A stretch of DNA of 64,000 nt, taken from NCBI GenBank assembly GCA_030323885.1, contig CM059190.1, forward strand, positions 83,878,709 to 83,942,708, in the 5' to 3' direction. The translations under genes were made by a program, and so were the position numbers. Under the pieces are notes generated by a model. The model searched no databases. It worked only from the letters and a program-made list of their open reading frames with translations, and had not been told where the DNA came from. Source of the stretch: Branchipolynoe longqiensis. Taxonomy: Eukaryota > Annelida > Polychaeta > Phyllodocida > Polynoidae. Of the stretch, positions 41,655 through 52,237 are shown one piece after another. Each line of letters starts with the position of its first letter. Positions within the stretch are counted from its first letter, which is position 1.

Positions 41655-41935
41655 CTGTCAGCTTTGTTAAAACACTGACCTAGATTTGATTCTACATATC
41701 TAACTTAGATATGATGCGCTTAGTAAGCATTTGTTGCTGCATAGAAGGGAATACCAAGGCAATTTAATAGAACCTGTTACTGCAGAATCCTATGGTGTCA
41801 GAGCTTTGGCATACTTGTCAACATTAATTTGGCATGTTTGCCCTTCAAATATATCAAAAGTTAGCCATTTAAAATAAAACTTAATTCAACCTAAAGAAAG
41901 ATGGATTATAACAATCAGCCGACCAGTGCTCTGCA
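41655..41935 (+). mobile_element. Truncated copy of the TTAAAGTTGCAT-family MITE
   Basis: It matches the middle of the MITEs at 47594, 49734 and 54315 (AACACTGACCTAGATTTGATT, CTAACTTAGATA, AGAAGGGAATAC). Both TIRs are missing. It preserves the empty target AACTTAGATA used by the insertion at 49816. Confidence 0.82.
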
Positions 41936-41951
41936 GATTAAGCCACTGCGC

Positions 41952-42303
41952 CCGGTGTCACGGTTGAAATTCTCAGTGGGTTTAGAGTCTATGCTCGGGG
42001 TTCTGCACATGTGTCAAAATTGAACGGCATTTCAGCGTATTCGATTAATCAACTCGGGTGAGCTGAGTGACTTTTGGACGAACAAATGTGACATCATCGC
42101 TCCGAGCCAACCCCAGTTAAGCTGGGGTCGGGACTTTTTGCACACGGCACATGTTTTTGTCAACTCCACTTGCGGTGTTCTATTTGAATTTCTAGCAACT
42201 CGGGTGATCCGAGTTGCCCTTGTCGTGTTAATTGAATATGCGCATGCACAGAACCCCAAGCGTAGACTCTAAACCCACTGAGAATCTAAACCGCGACACC
42301 GGG
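41952..42303. mobile_element. ~350-bp TIR element with ~60-bp inverted ends
   Basis: Left CGGTGTCACGGTTGAAATTC and right GATTCTAAACCGCGACACCG belong to inverted arms of about 60 bp, including CTCAGTGGGTTTAGAGTCTA. The core is shared with 10244-10730. Its terminal bases resemble the element at 52322. Confidence 0.85.
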
Positions 42304-42650
42304 ACTCGATGCCTGAGGTTAGTGAGTTTGGAGGATTAGCAGAACGAGTTGAGGGTGAGTGGCAGGCACTGTTTCCTTTCGCCACCAGAACAACCCTTTG
42401 AAAATGGTCTACATTTCTTTGGTTCAATTGAGGGCAAGTTCTCCCACACAGAAACAAGATACGTGTACACCCTTTCAAAATGAGCGTCCCGTTTCAGCGT
42501 GACGCTTCATCGTCACGTTTTTTCATGTTATTATGAAATAGATGTTGTTTGGGTAGTTCTTGGCGCTTCCGCTTCCCGGAAGTGATGCTGCGCCCTCAGT
42601 TCCATCTCGTTGAGGTCAAGTGTGGTGGAAGGATGTTCTATATGTATATA
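42304..42650. other. Non-coding DNA
   Basis: No gene or known repeat was recognised. A short palindrome GCGTGACGCTTCATCGTCACG lies at about 42499-42519. Confidence 0.4.
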
Positions 42651-43568
42651 TGTGAAGTGGGCGAGACTATGCTCGAGCTGTGACCATTGTGGGCTTGGGT
42701 CGATCAACCCGCATTAGGAAATGCGGATTGATCGCCAAGACAGACCCAGGTTGGCCATCAAGTGCGGGGCTGGGTTCACTGCGGTAACTCGTTGCTAGGA
42801 GATGCAGGTTGCGATTTTCCTAGCAATGTAAGAAGGTCGAGCGCTCGGGCTCCGACCGATTAGACGAGATTTAGGCTTTAATTGTTGGAATTCCAAACTG
42901 TTTTTAACGTAATGAATGAAATGGGAAAGGGTGTATTTATCGATCGTTATTAAAGAACTTAGATTGTACCAGTAGGAACATGAATAAAGTCGTGAGCTCA
43001 AAAAGTGAAAGGAATGTTCCTTGCACTCTTTACTATTTTGCAGTCCTTAAGTATATTAACCACTATGGTCAACTTGATACTGATATTCGATTATTCTATA
43101 TATATATATATAATTAAGGGCCTTCTGCCTGGCCTGCTGTAAGAAGCCGATCACCCCTCAGGCAACATAGTAGCCACCTTCTTGATAAAAGCTTGAATTA
43201 CCGTAATATCATCCAACTATCTAGGCTGTTCATAAGTGACAGCGGCGACATAACACAGAGAGGCTGCTTTGGTCTAGACTATCTAAAGTATTACATAACA
43301 AGCTAAATGGCAGGGAGGAGAGCCAGAGAATTAAAGGAATAGTTAATATACATCTATTAAATGCGGGAAGAGGGTCAATCCATATCTCTGTGGCACTCTG
43401 GCTTTCCGCCCTTAGCCTGGGTCCCCCAGCGTGAAGGAGGTCAACCGGCGGTGGGACGAGAGGCGGCGGCAGCCTGCGGCGGGCCAGGAAATTCACACAG
43501 GAATTATTATAGAAAATAACACTTAGGCTCGCATTAGGCTGAGGGGGTAAAAGCCAAACTGTTAAATA
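42651..43568 (+). repeat. ~1-kb dispersed repeat, solo-LTR-like (copy B)
   Basis: The inverse of 31262-32290, starting TGTGAAGTGGGCGAGACTA. A TATA-like TATATATATATAATTAAGG lies at about 43096-43115. The same 967-bp TIR element lies close to both copies. Confidence 0.6.
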
Positions 43569-43593
43569 TATATATATATATATATATATATTT
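43569..43593. repeat. (TA)n microsatellite
   Basis: A TA run at the right end of the dispersed repeat. Confidence 0.85.
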
Positions 43594-43670
43594 ATCTAGG
43601 GAAACACCAGCAACAATCCCTCAAGACACACCTATATATCACATAGATGTGTATATGTATAATTATATAT

Positions 43671-43849
43671 ACAGTAAAACATCTCTATACCGACCCATCC
43701 ACAGATGGACCACTCCCCTATATCAATCGCTATATTTGGGTCCCAACAATACCATTGTAACGATATTATAACTCTCTAAATCGAGCACCTCCCTGAATGG
43801 ATCCTTTAATGTTGGTTCCATGGTTGGTCGATTTAGAGAGGTTGTACTG
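43671..43849. mobile_element. Mariner/pogo-like MITE
   Basis: ACAGTAAAACATCTCTATAC at the left and TTTAGAGAGGTTGTACTGA at the right. It is about 179 bp and colinear with 9431-9608. Confidence 0.82.
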
Positions 43850-43867
43850 AATATACTTATATATAAT

Positions 43868-44833
43868 TGGGTCGTTCTCAGAAGTTGTGTACCAATAGTG
43901 TGACATCAGTACCACAAAATCAAAATGCTGCCAAAGTCCTATAAACAGGTTTCCTCAATGTGTATGTCCTTTTGCATCTGAATAATTGAAAATAAACATA
44001 TTCTGGCATTTTTAAGTAGGTCAAATGATGCTCACACCCAATAAATAGCAGTATAGCATGGAAACCAATCTGATTCCAAAATCAAATATTTTCCACACAA
44101 AACTTGACATTTTTAGGACGTTTCACATGCCACTTGCTTTATAAACAGTAGTAATAATAATTTGAAACCTCATTGCTATGGTTTTGTCTTATTTGTGAAT
44201 ATTAAAGAGAAAACCAAAAAAATATTAGCACGGTAACAGTCAAAGTGGAAACAACAATTTTACACAAATGTTCGGCTCAAATTTCAATGTTTAGGGGCAA
44301 TTTCAGGATTTATCTTTTACTATACTATAACTGGGTCCATGCATAGAATGTCAAATGGTGAAAATAGTTCTTGTACTGTATCTGTACTCAGTGTTTGATA
44401 CAGAGTTTCATAGTACTTGCAAGTGGAAACGAAATGTTACGATGTTAATGACTCCAGAAAAGGTTAACTATTTCATAATTTAAACTTTTTTTTTAGAAAT
44501 AAATGTCTTCAACTTAATGAAGACATTGTATATGACCATTTGAAGTGAAATGAGCTGTTGTTCAGAGGTTTTCATTAAGTTTGTGACACTTTATTTTCAA
44601 TGCTGTTGACAATGTCACAAATTAGTGATGTAATTTTCTATGTATTTAGCTACATCCATCCCAATAAGATACATAATACACAATATTAACATTTACTTTT
44701 GATCCAAAATATCTCCCACATTATTGGGCTAAATGATGAAATCTAAATATTGACACTCCAATAATGGGTTTCTTTGAAATATGCATTTCAAGTAGACTAC
44801 CTCAAGTAGTACACAGTTTCTGAGAACGACCCA
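43868..44833 (+). mobile_element. Non-autonomous TIR element, ~966 bp (copy 2)
   Basis: Same orientation as 30289-31255, with about 97-98% identity by eye. Ends TGGGTCGTTCTC and GAGAACGACCCA. Confidence 0.92.
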
Positions 44834-44848
44834 ATTTTATATATTCAT

Positions 44849-45067
44849 CAGACGCGATGGCCCAATGAGTTGAGCATCCGGCTCTCGTTCTGGTAGGTCA
44901 TGGGATTCAAACCCCGGTTTTGGATTCTGGCAGAGTCAAACCAATGACATAAAAATTGATACTTGTCGCTTCCTAGCCTGGCACTCGGCAATACTAGGAT
45001 AGGGCAAGGAACAGTGGAATGAGGAAGACCAATTGTCTACAATTGAAATTTCCCCTGCTTAATCAAC
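44849..45067 (+). mobile_element. SINE family S1, subfamily with GAGGAAGACCAATTG tail
   Basis: Head GACGCGATGGCCCAATGAGT. A short duplication follows the B box (GGATTCAAACCCCGGTTTTG). The tail matches 8261-8470. Confidence 0.82.
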
Positions 45068-45385
45068 TCACAATATTTAAAATATATGTATGTGGGTCTA
45101 TTGCCATTGAATAAGCGTAACCCGCAACTCAAAACTATGTTCATAATAGTTTGGATATGAGTAATGTGCAACTGAAACAGATTTGTTTTAAAACAGTTTA
45201 AACATTATTTACTAATGCACAACTCAACACAGTTTTAATTAACAGCGCACGATTCAAAGCTGTCTGTTTAATACCTTGAACATTGATTAGTACTGAACGA
45301 CATATAACCATTTCACTTCTTTTGGTATAGTTTGGACATTAATTAGTAACACTCAAACTCACAGCCATCTGTTGTAATCATCTGT
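45068..45385. repeat. Degenerate ~40-75 bp repeats (ACATTAATTAGTAAC-type)
   Basis: Loose recurrences of GACATTAATTAGTAAC followed by ACTCAAA run from about 45100 to 45860 and again at 45975 and 46405. They lie downstream of the last exon of the minus-strand gene. Confidence 0.5.
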
Positions 45386-45631
45386 ATATGAAGAGTTCAG
45401 GCGCAAAACCACGGCAACCCCAATCCAAAAATGGAGATTAAAATGTGGATCAAAACTACAAAAAGTTTATTTTGTTATATTCCTACTTTTTTGTTCATTG
45501 TTCTAGAACCATATGATCATATGAAAAGTGGAATTAGTAAGGATTAACATTATTTTCAGGGAAACAATCTTTCATTGATGCTACATTTTTGGATTGGTGT
45601 TTATGTGGTTTTGCGCCTGAACTCTTCATAT
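45386..45631. mobile_element. 246-bp MITE with ~27-bp TIRs
   Basis: ATATGAAGAGTTCAGGCGCA at the left pairs with TGCGCCTGAACTCTTCATAT at the right over 26-27 bases. The middle is AT-rich and non-coding. Confidence 0.9.
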
Positions 45632-45839
45632 TAATCAATAACCCGTGAGTAAAACATTCGACAAATTAATTCGGACATTGATCAGTCATACAGAAACTGT
45701 TTTCGTCCCCATAGTTTCGATGTCAATTATAAATGCGTGATTCAAATCCTTGTGTGTGTCATAATTTCGAAATCAATTAATACCACATGACTCAAACCAT
45801 TTAGTTTTATTCAAACGTTGGACATTAATGAATAATACC

Positions 45840-46058
45840 AGACTCAAAACTGTGGCAGTTGCACACTGCTATGGCGTTCCACTGATTCGGGGGAGTGTTT
45901 GTGCGCATGCGAGTGCACATGCGCCCGTGCCTGCGTTTGTTCCTGAAACTTTTTTCTTTTTTTTTTACACTGAACAGTAATAAGTAACACATAACTCAAC
46001 ACTGCCGCAATATTCCACTCACCCGACCGAGTGCTCATGCGAGTGCACCTGCACGTAC
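45840..46058 (-). repeat. Duplicated 3' end of the CNB-like gene's last exon
   Basis: 45844-45960 and 46010-46058 repeat the exon end at 46426-46515. On the minus strand 45844 encodes HSPESVERHSSVQLPQF and a stop, where the gene encodes HSAGSVERRGSVRLPQF. The copies alternate with the GATAAGTAAC-type repeat. Confidence 0.7.
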
Positions 46059-46060
46059 GA

Positions 46061-46372
46061 TCAGACGGGATGGCCGAATGAGTTGAGCGTCCATCTCTCA
46101 TTTTGGTAGATCGTGGAATTCGAACCCTGGTCAAATATCAAACCAATGACTTAAAAATTGATACTTGTCATTTCCTAGCCAGGCGCTCGGCATTATTAGA
46201 GTAGGGCAAGGACTGGTTGGCTCAGTGACAGGATAATGTGACTGAGTGGGATATCAGGTCATGGTGGCCTGGTCTCCCTTGAGGCAGCACTATAAAGTTA
46301 CCATGAGTGTGCACTGTCACAAGTCGGTATCCGTCCTGATATGACGAGGATGTAAAACTCCAACAACCAACT
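46061..46372 (+). mobile_element. SINE family S1
   Basis: Full-length sense copy: GACGGGATGGCCGAATGAGT head, B box TGGAATTCGAACCCTGG, tail CTCCAACAACCAACTAACC. It sits within the duplicated gene end. Confidence 0.88.
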
Positions 46373-46425
46373 AACCGACCATTCAATCTCTTTGTTACTT
46401 AGAACATTGATAAGTAACGCGCCAC

Positions 46426-47393
46426 TCAAAACTGTGGCAGCCGCACACTGCCGCGGCGTTCCACTGACCCGGCCGAGTGCGCGTGCGTCTGTGCCGGCGC
46501 GTTCGCATGCGCGTGAGCCTGCGCGCCGCCGCCGCGCGACTTGGCGAGCAGCATGGGGAACATGCGCTTGCCCAGCTGGGTGTGGGTGGCGGCGGCGTGG
46601 CGCCCCGTTCTGCACGGCCGCTCCACCGTCCCCTCCCGCGCCTCCGAGAAGGGCACCTTGGTGCCCATGCTGAAGTCCTGGAACTCCTTGGCGATGCGCC
46701 TGCGCAGCTTCGTCAGGTAGTTGTACTCCTCGTCGTCGATATACAGGTGGTCGGCCGTCATGTCGGGGTTGTCGATCTGCATCAGCTTCGCGAAGATTCC
46801 TTCGCGCGGGTTCAGCAATGGGCGATCGACGTGGATGACGTCATCGCCCTTCGCTTCGATGGAGTCGGCACGGATTGGGACCATCGTCGGGAGAATACCT
46901 TCGGGAAGGTTCGGGATGCTGAGGGCTGGCGGTGGTGGTGGCGGTGGTTGTAGTGATGTGTGGCCGTCCATCGGAGTGTGACTGCGGCGTGCCAAGAAGT
47001 GGCAGAAGCGGCTGGTATGCTTTCGCGCTTGTCCCGGCAGGTGGTAGTCAATCTCAGCAAAGCTCTGTGGAAGGATGAGCATATTGTCCATGTTCACCAG
47101 AGGGAGGTTTGTGTGGTTCTCCGCTTTCGGTTTCTTTCGACATTCGGTGAGGTCTTCCAATTTCAATTGTAGGCAACGGAAGAATGGAAGCTTGCGAAGG
47201 AGGCTTTCACGATTTCCTGTTCGAATGAGGACCTGCGCAATGACGAGCTCTCCGAGCACCTTCAGGCTGTGCGGGTTGCGCTTCCGGAAGAGTCTCTCGA
47301 AGTGTGCCCTGTGGATCCACATCACTTCCGTTTCGTGGGTGCAAATGGCAGTGGCATGATACTTGTTCAGGTTCAGCAGAAACTCAATGTCTC
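46426..47393 (-). CDS. Cyclic-nucleotide-binding-domain protein, last exon
   Basis: The exon starts after acceptor TTATAACTTTGCAG at 47394. It encodes GDIEFLLNLNKYHATAICTH and TEVMWIHRAHFERLF, which is the phosphate-binding cassette and following beta strand and helix of a CNB (Crp-like) domain. The canonical Arg of the cassette (P-R-x-A-T) is not present; the segment reads KYHAT, so cAMP/cGMP binding is doubtful. The remaining ~260 residues are low-complexity: a Pro run (PPPPPPPALSIP), an acidic patch (DDEEYNYLTKLRRRIAKEFQ) and a His/Ala-rich tail. Stop TGA is at 46426-46428. It may be a CNBD2-like protein; I do not assign a symbol. The last ~30 codons derive from a local repeat. Confidence 0.8.
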
Positions 47394-47863
47394 CTGCAAA
47401 GTTATAACGAAGGAAAGGATGTGCTGTGTTATGCATAACAATTCCTTTACACTAAAATATTGTCCTAATATATTTATCTTTTTAAAAACAATGGCAGAAA
47501 CGCAAAACCATCTGACTAGCAACAAAATCAAGCTTAAGCTAATCCGGCTAAGTCTTACATGTGTAAACTGAAGTGTCATATGTCGGCTACATATTAAAGC
47601 TGTATAGTCCGATGAAAACATCAAATTTTCAAAACCAAAACAATTATCCAAATTTGATTCTACATAACCAACTTAGATACTGGTGCACATATTAAGCACT
47701 TGTCGCCATATAGAAGGGCATACAGAACCAATTTAATAAAACCTGTTATTGCAGAAGCCTATGGTGTCAGAGTTTTGGCGTGCTTGCCAAAATTATTAGT
47801 GGATGGTTGCACTTCAAATATCTCAAAAGTTAGACATTTAAAATAAAAGTTACTTCAAACTAA

Positions 47864-49563
47864 TGGGGCTGTCACACTACGACGCTTCTCGCCGACGACC
47901 CGTCAACGTGTGGTGTTTTTGGGCGATATTTGGTGAAATATCGAGAAGCGCTGGTGGCGCGTTATGGGCGCGTCGGTACACGTCGGTACACTATTTTGGA
48001 CGTTGACGGTCGGCGGCGAAAGTCGGCACGCGTTATTGGTCGCTGAGTGTTTTGAACATGTCAAAAAGCACCAGCGACTGGCAACGCGCGGGAGTAAATG
48101 GGTAAGAACGCTAGGAGGACGTTAGGCGCGCGTCGCACTGCGTTGGACGCGCCGGAATAACGTTATGGGAATGCTAGGAAGACGGCGCGCGCGCGGGAGG
48201 GTCGTTGCTCACACGTTGCTGTGTGTGTGTCTCTGTGTGTGTCTCTGGGTGTCTCTGTATGTGTCTCTGTGTGTGTCTCTGTGTGTGTCTCTGTCTGTGT
48301 CTCTGTGTCTGTCTGTGTCTCTGTGTCTGTCTCTGTCTGTGTATATGTATGTGTCTCTGTCTGTGTCTCTGTCTGTGTCTCTGTATGTGTCTCTTTCTGT
48401 GTCTATGTATGTGTCTCTGTGTGTGTCTCTGGGTGTGTGTGTGTCTCTGTGTCTCGGTGTGTGTCTCTGTGTCTCTGTGTGTCTGAGTCTCTGTGTGTGT
48501 CTCTGTGTCTCGGTGTGTGTCTCTGTGTATCTGTGTATCTGTGTGTGTGTCTATGTCTCTGTGTCTCAGAGAGAGAGAAACAGAGACAGAGACACAGACA
48601 GAGACACAGACAGAGACACACACAGAGACACAGACAGAGACACATACAGAGACATACAGAGACATACACAGAGACACAGATACACATACAGAGACAGACA
48701 CAGAGACACAGACAGAGACACACACAGAGACATACAGAGACATACACAGAGACACAGAGACACATACAGAGACAGACACAGAGACACAGACAGAGACACA
48801 CACAGAGACACACACAGACACACCCAGAGACACACACAAAGACACACACAGAGACACACACAGAGACACAGACAGAGACACAGACACAGACAGAGACACA
48901 GACAGAGACCCAGACAGAGACACAGACACAGAGACACAGACAGAGACACATACACAGAGACACAGACAGAGACACAGACAGAGACCCAGACAGAGACACA
49001 GACACAGAGACACAGACAGAGACACAGACACAGAGACACAGACACAGACACAGACAGAGAGACATACAGAGACCCAGACAGAGACACAGACACAGAGACA
49101 CAGACAGAGACACATACACAGAGACACAGACAGAGACACAGACACAGACAGAGACCCAGACAGAGACACAGACACAGAGACACAGACAGAGACACATACA
49201 CAGAGACACAGACAGAGACACAGACACAGAGACACAGACAGAGACACAGACACAGCGCGCCGATATACGTTACCATAACGTTGGCCGCGCGCTACCAACA
49301 CGCTGACCGAACGCTGTCGTACCGCTGACGACACGCCGCGCGCGCCATCCAGTCGCGGCGCCAAAACGAGACATCGCATTTGTTTTTGTTTTTCCCACGC
49401 GTCGACAAGCGTTGCCCGCGCGCTACCAACACGCTACTGAAACGCTCCGCCAACGTCCAATTTCACCATATTTCCCCTAAATCTTTGACGTTTCTCGACG
49501 GGCAAGATAGTACTTTCAACGCTGACGGGTCGCCGAGAGAAGCGTCGTAGTGTGACAGGCCCA
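47864..49563 (+). mobile_element. CACTACGACG TIR element 1 with strand-switching microsatellite
   Basis: Left end TGGGGCTGTCACACTACGAC; right end GTCGTAGTGTGACAGGCCCA. Left arm (about 340 bp) and right arm (about 300 bp) are GC-rich, CpG-rich and not alike beyond the tips. Each matches the opposite arm of 49816-51955. Between them is a microsatellite that is GT/CT-rich and then CA/GA-rich on the same strand. No transposase is encoded. Confidence 0.92.
48218..49255. repeat. Inverted compound microsatellite: (TCTGTG)n then (CAGAGACA)n
   Basis: 48218-48556 is built of TCTGTGTG, TCTCTGTC and TGTATGTG units. At 48557-48570 the sequence switches at CTCAGAGAGAGAG to their reverse complement type, CAGAGACA, which runs to 49255. 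The two halves could pair into a hairpin with arms of about 340 bp. Long Cys/Val/Ser or Arg/His/Thr frames here are artefacts. Confidence 0.97.
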
Positions 49564-49815
49564 GAAAATGACAGAAACTCAAAACCATCGGACTATGCAA
49601 CTTTAACCAAACACGGCTTGAAACCTAACCCTGAACGCGTACATACCCCAACAAATAAAACAGGCGCACAGAGACTTTTTGGGTATGTTAAAATATGTCG
49701 ACAAGTTTACAATAAAACTATGCAAGTACATTGTTAAAGCTGCATAGTCCGATTAAAACATCACATTTTCAAAACCAAAACACTGGCCTAGATTTCATTC
49801 TAAATATCTAACTTA

Positions 49816-51955
49816 TGGTGCAGTCACACTACGACGCTTCTCCCGGCGACCCGTCAGCATTGAAAATAAAATCTTGCGCGTCGAGAAACGTTAAAGATAG
49901 TGGAAATATGGTGAAATTGGACGTTGCCACAGCGTGTTGGTAGCGCGCGGCCAACGTTGTGGCAACGTTTATCGGCGCTTTCTCTCTGTGTCTGTGTCTG
50001 TGTGTGTGTCTCTGTGTCTATGTGTGTGTGTCTCTGTATGTGTCTCTGTATGTGTCTCTGTCTGTGTCTCTGACTGTGTCTCTGTGTATGTGTCTGTGTC
50101 TGTGTCTCTGTCTGTGTCTCTGTCTGTGTCTCTGTCTGTGTCTCTGTCTGTGTCTCTGTATGTGTCTCTGTATGTGTCTCTGTCTGTGTCTGTGTCTGTG
50201 TCTCTGCCTGTGTCTCTGTCTGTGTCTGTGTCTCTGTGTCTGTGTCTCTGTCTGTGTCTGTGTCTCTGTGTCTCTGTGTCTCTGTGTCTGTGTCTCTGTC
50301 TGTGTCTCTGTATGTGTCTCTGTCTGTGTCTATGTCTGTGTCTCTGTCTGTCTGTGTCTGTGTCTGTCTGTGTCTGTGCCTCTGTCTCTATCTCTGAGAC
50401 ACAGAGACATACACACACATACATACACACACAGACACATACACACACAGATACACAGAGACACACACATACACAGAGACACACACACAGACACACATAC
50501 ACACACAGGCACAGAGACACATATACACACAGACACAGAGACACACACAGATACACAGAGACACACACACATACAAAGAGACACACACAGAGACACGAAT
50601 ACACACAGACAGACACACAGACACAAATACACAGAGACGCAGAGACACACACAAAGAGACACACTGACACACACAGAGACACACACAGACACAGAGACAC
50701 ACACAGAGACACAGACACACAGAGACACACACGCAGACACACATAGACACACAGATACACACAGAGACACACACAGACACACATATACACACAGAGACAC
50801 ATACATAGACACAGACACATACACAGACACAGACAGATACACAGACACAGACAGAGACACAGACAGAGACACAGACAGAGACACAGAGACAGAGACAGAA
50901 ACACAAACACAGAGACACAGACACAGACACAGACACAAACAGAGACACAGACACAGACAGAGACACAGACAGAGACACAGAGACAGAGACAGAAACACAA
51001 ACACAGAGACACAGACACAGACACAGACACATACAGAGACACAGACACAGAGACACAGACAGACACAGACAGAGACACAGACAGAGACACATACAGAGAC
51101 ACATACAGAGACAGACACAGAGACACAGAAACAGACACTGAGACACAGACAGAGACACAGACAGAGACACAGATACAGACAGAGACACACACAGAGACAC
51201 AGACACAGAGACACAGACAGACACAGACAGAGACACATATGGAGACACATAGAGAGACAGACACAGAGACACATAAACAGACATAGAGACACAAACAGAG
51301 ACACATACAGAGACACAGGCAGAGACACATACAGAGACAGCCACAGAGACACAGACAGAGACACAGACAGAGACACAGACAGAGATACAGAGACAGAGAC
51401 ACATACAGAGACAGACACAGAGACACAGAAACAGACACAGAGAGAGACAGAGACAGAGACAGAGACACAGACACAGACACAGAGACACAGACACAGACAG
51501 ATACACATACAGAGACACATACAGAGACAGATACAGAGACACACACAGAGACACACACACACAGACACACACAGAGACACAAACACACACATAGAGACAC
51601 AGAGACACACACACAGACACACACACAGACACACACACAGCAACGTGTCAGTAACGTCCCTCCAAAGTGCTTGTAACTTGTGTCGACGTCCGCCGAACGT
51701 CCTCCTAACGTCCTTACCCATATATTTGCGCGCGTTGTCGATCGCTGTTTTTTGTTGACAAGCTTAAAACCTTGGGCGACCGGCAACACGCACCAACGTT
51801 GTCCGCCGACCATCAACGTCAAAGATAGTGTACCGAAATGTACCGACGCCCCGGTAACGCACCCCCAGCGCGTACCGACGTTTCACTTATTATCGCCCAA
51901 AAACACCACATGTCACCGTGTCGCCGGCGAGAAGCGTCGTAGTGTGACTCCACCA
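49816..51955 (-). mobile_element. CACTACGACG TIR element 2 with strand-switching microsatellite
   Basis: Ends TGGTGCAGTCACACTACGAC and GTCGTAGTGTGACTCCACCA. TTA is duplicated at 49813-49815 and 51956-51958. Related MITE copies at 41706, 47662 and 54730 show the empty site AACTTAGATA, proving the 3-bp TSD. Its arms match those of 47864-49563 in inverse order, so the orientation is opposite. Confidence 0.94.
49980..51640. repeat. Inverted compound microsatellite: (TCTGTGTC)n then (CAGAGACA)n
   Basis: 49980-50390 is TCTGTG/TCTCTGTC-type. The switch is at CTCTATCTCTGAGACACAGAG (about 50381-50401). CA/GA-rich units then run to 51640, with sub-blocks such as ACACACAC-rich 50400-50810 and CAGACAGAGACA-rich 50810-51500. 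Confidence 0.97.
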
Positions 51956-52237
51956 TTAGATACCTACACACTTATTAAGCATTTGTCGTCACATAGAAGG
52001 GCATACTGAGGCAATTTAACAGAACCTGTTACTGTAGTAAGCCTATATAGATGGTGTCAAAGTTTTGGCGAGCTTGCTGAAATTACTTTTCCATATTTGC
52101 ACTTCAAATATCTCAAAAGTTAACCATTTATAACACACGTTACTTCAAATGAAGTAAGGTTGATTATAACGATCAACCTAATCTGTTTATCTCAGAAAAT
52201 GACATGAACTCTAAACCATCGGACTAGGCAACTTTAA

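Larger units (their letters stand above)
47594..49606. mobile_element. TTAAAGTTGCAT-family MITE, split by a 1.7-kb TIR element
   Basis: TIRs TTAAAGCTGTATAGTCCGAT and ATCGGACTATGCAACTTTAA. The interior left of 47863 and right of 49564 belongs to the same MITE as 49734-52237 and 54315-54797. Confidence 0.88.
49734..52237. mobile_element. TTAAAGTTGCAT-family MITE, split by a 2.1-kb TIR element
   Basis: TIRs TTAAAGCTGCATAGTCCGAT and ATCGGACTAGGCAACTTTAA. It resumes after the insertion with TTAGATACCTACACAC. It lies 127 bp from the previous MITE, in the same orientation. Confidence 0.9.

Noticed and set aside
48165..49379. Open frames of 230-400 codons on both strands, rich in Cys/Val/Ser or Arg/His/Asp/Thr
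   Set aside because: They are translations of the (TCTGTG)/(CAGAGACA) microsatellite. Six frames stay open together because the units contain no stop codons.
49934..51822. Open frames up to 617 codons (Cys/Leu/Ser/Val or Arg/Asp/Thr/His repeats)
   Set aside because: Same reason: simple-repeat translation with no domain, with periodic composition identical to the DNA repeat.
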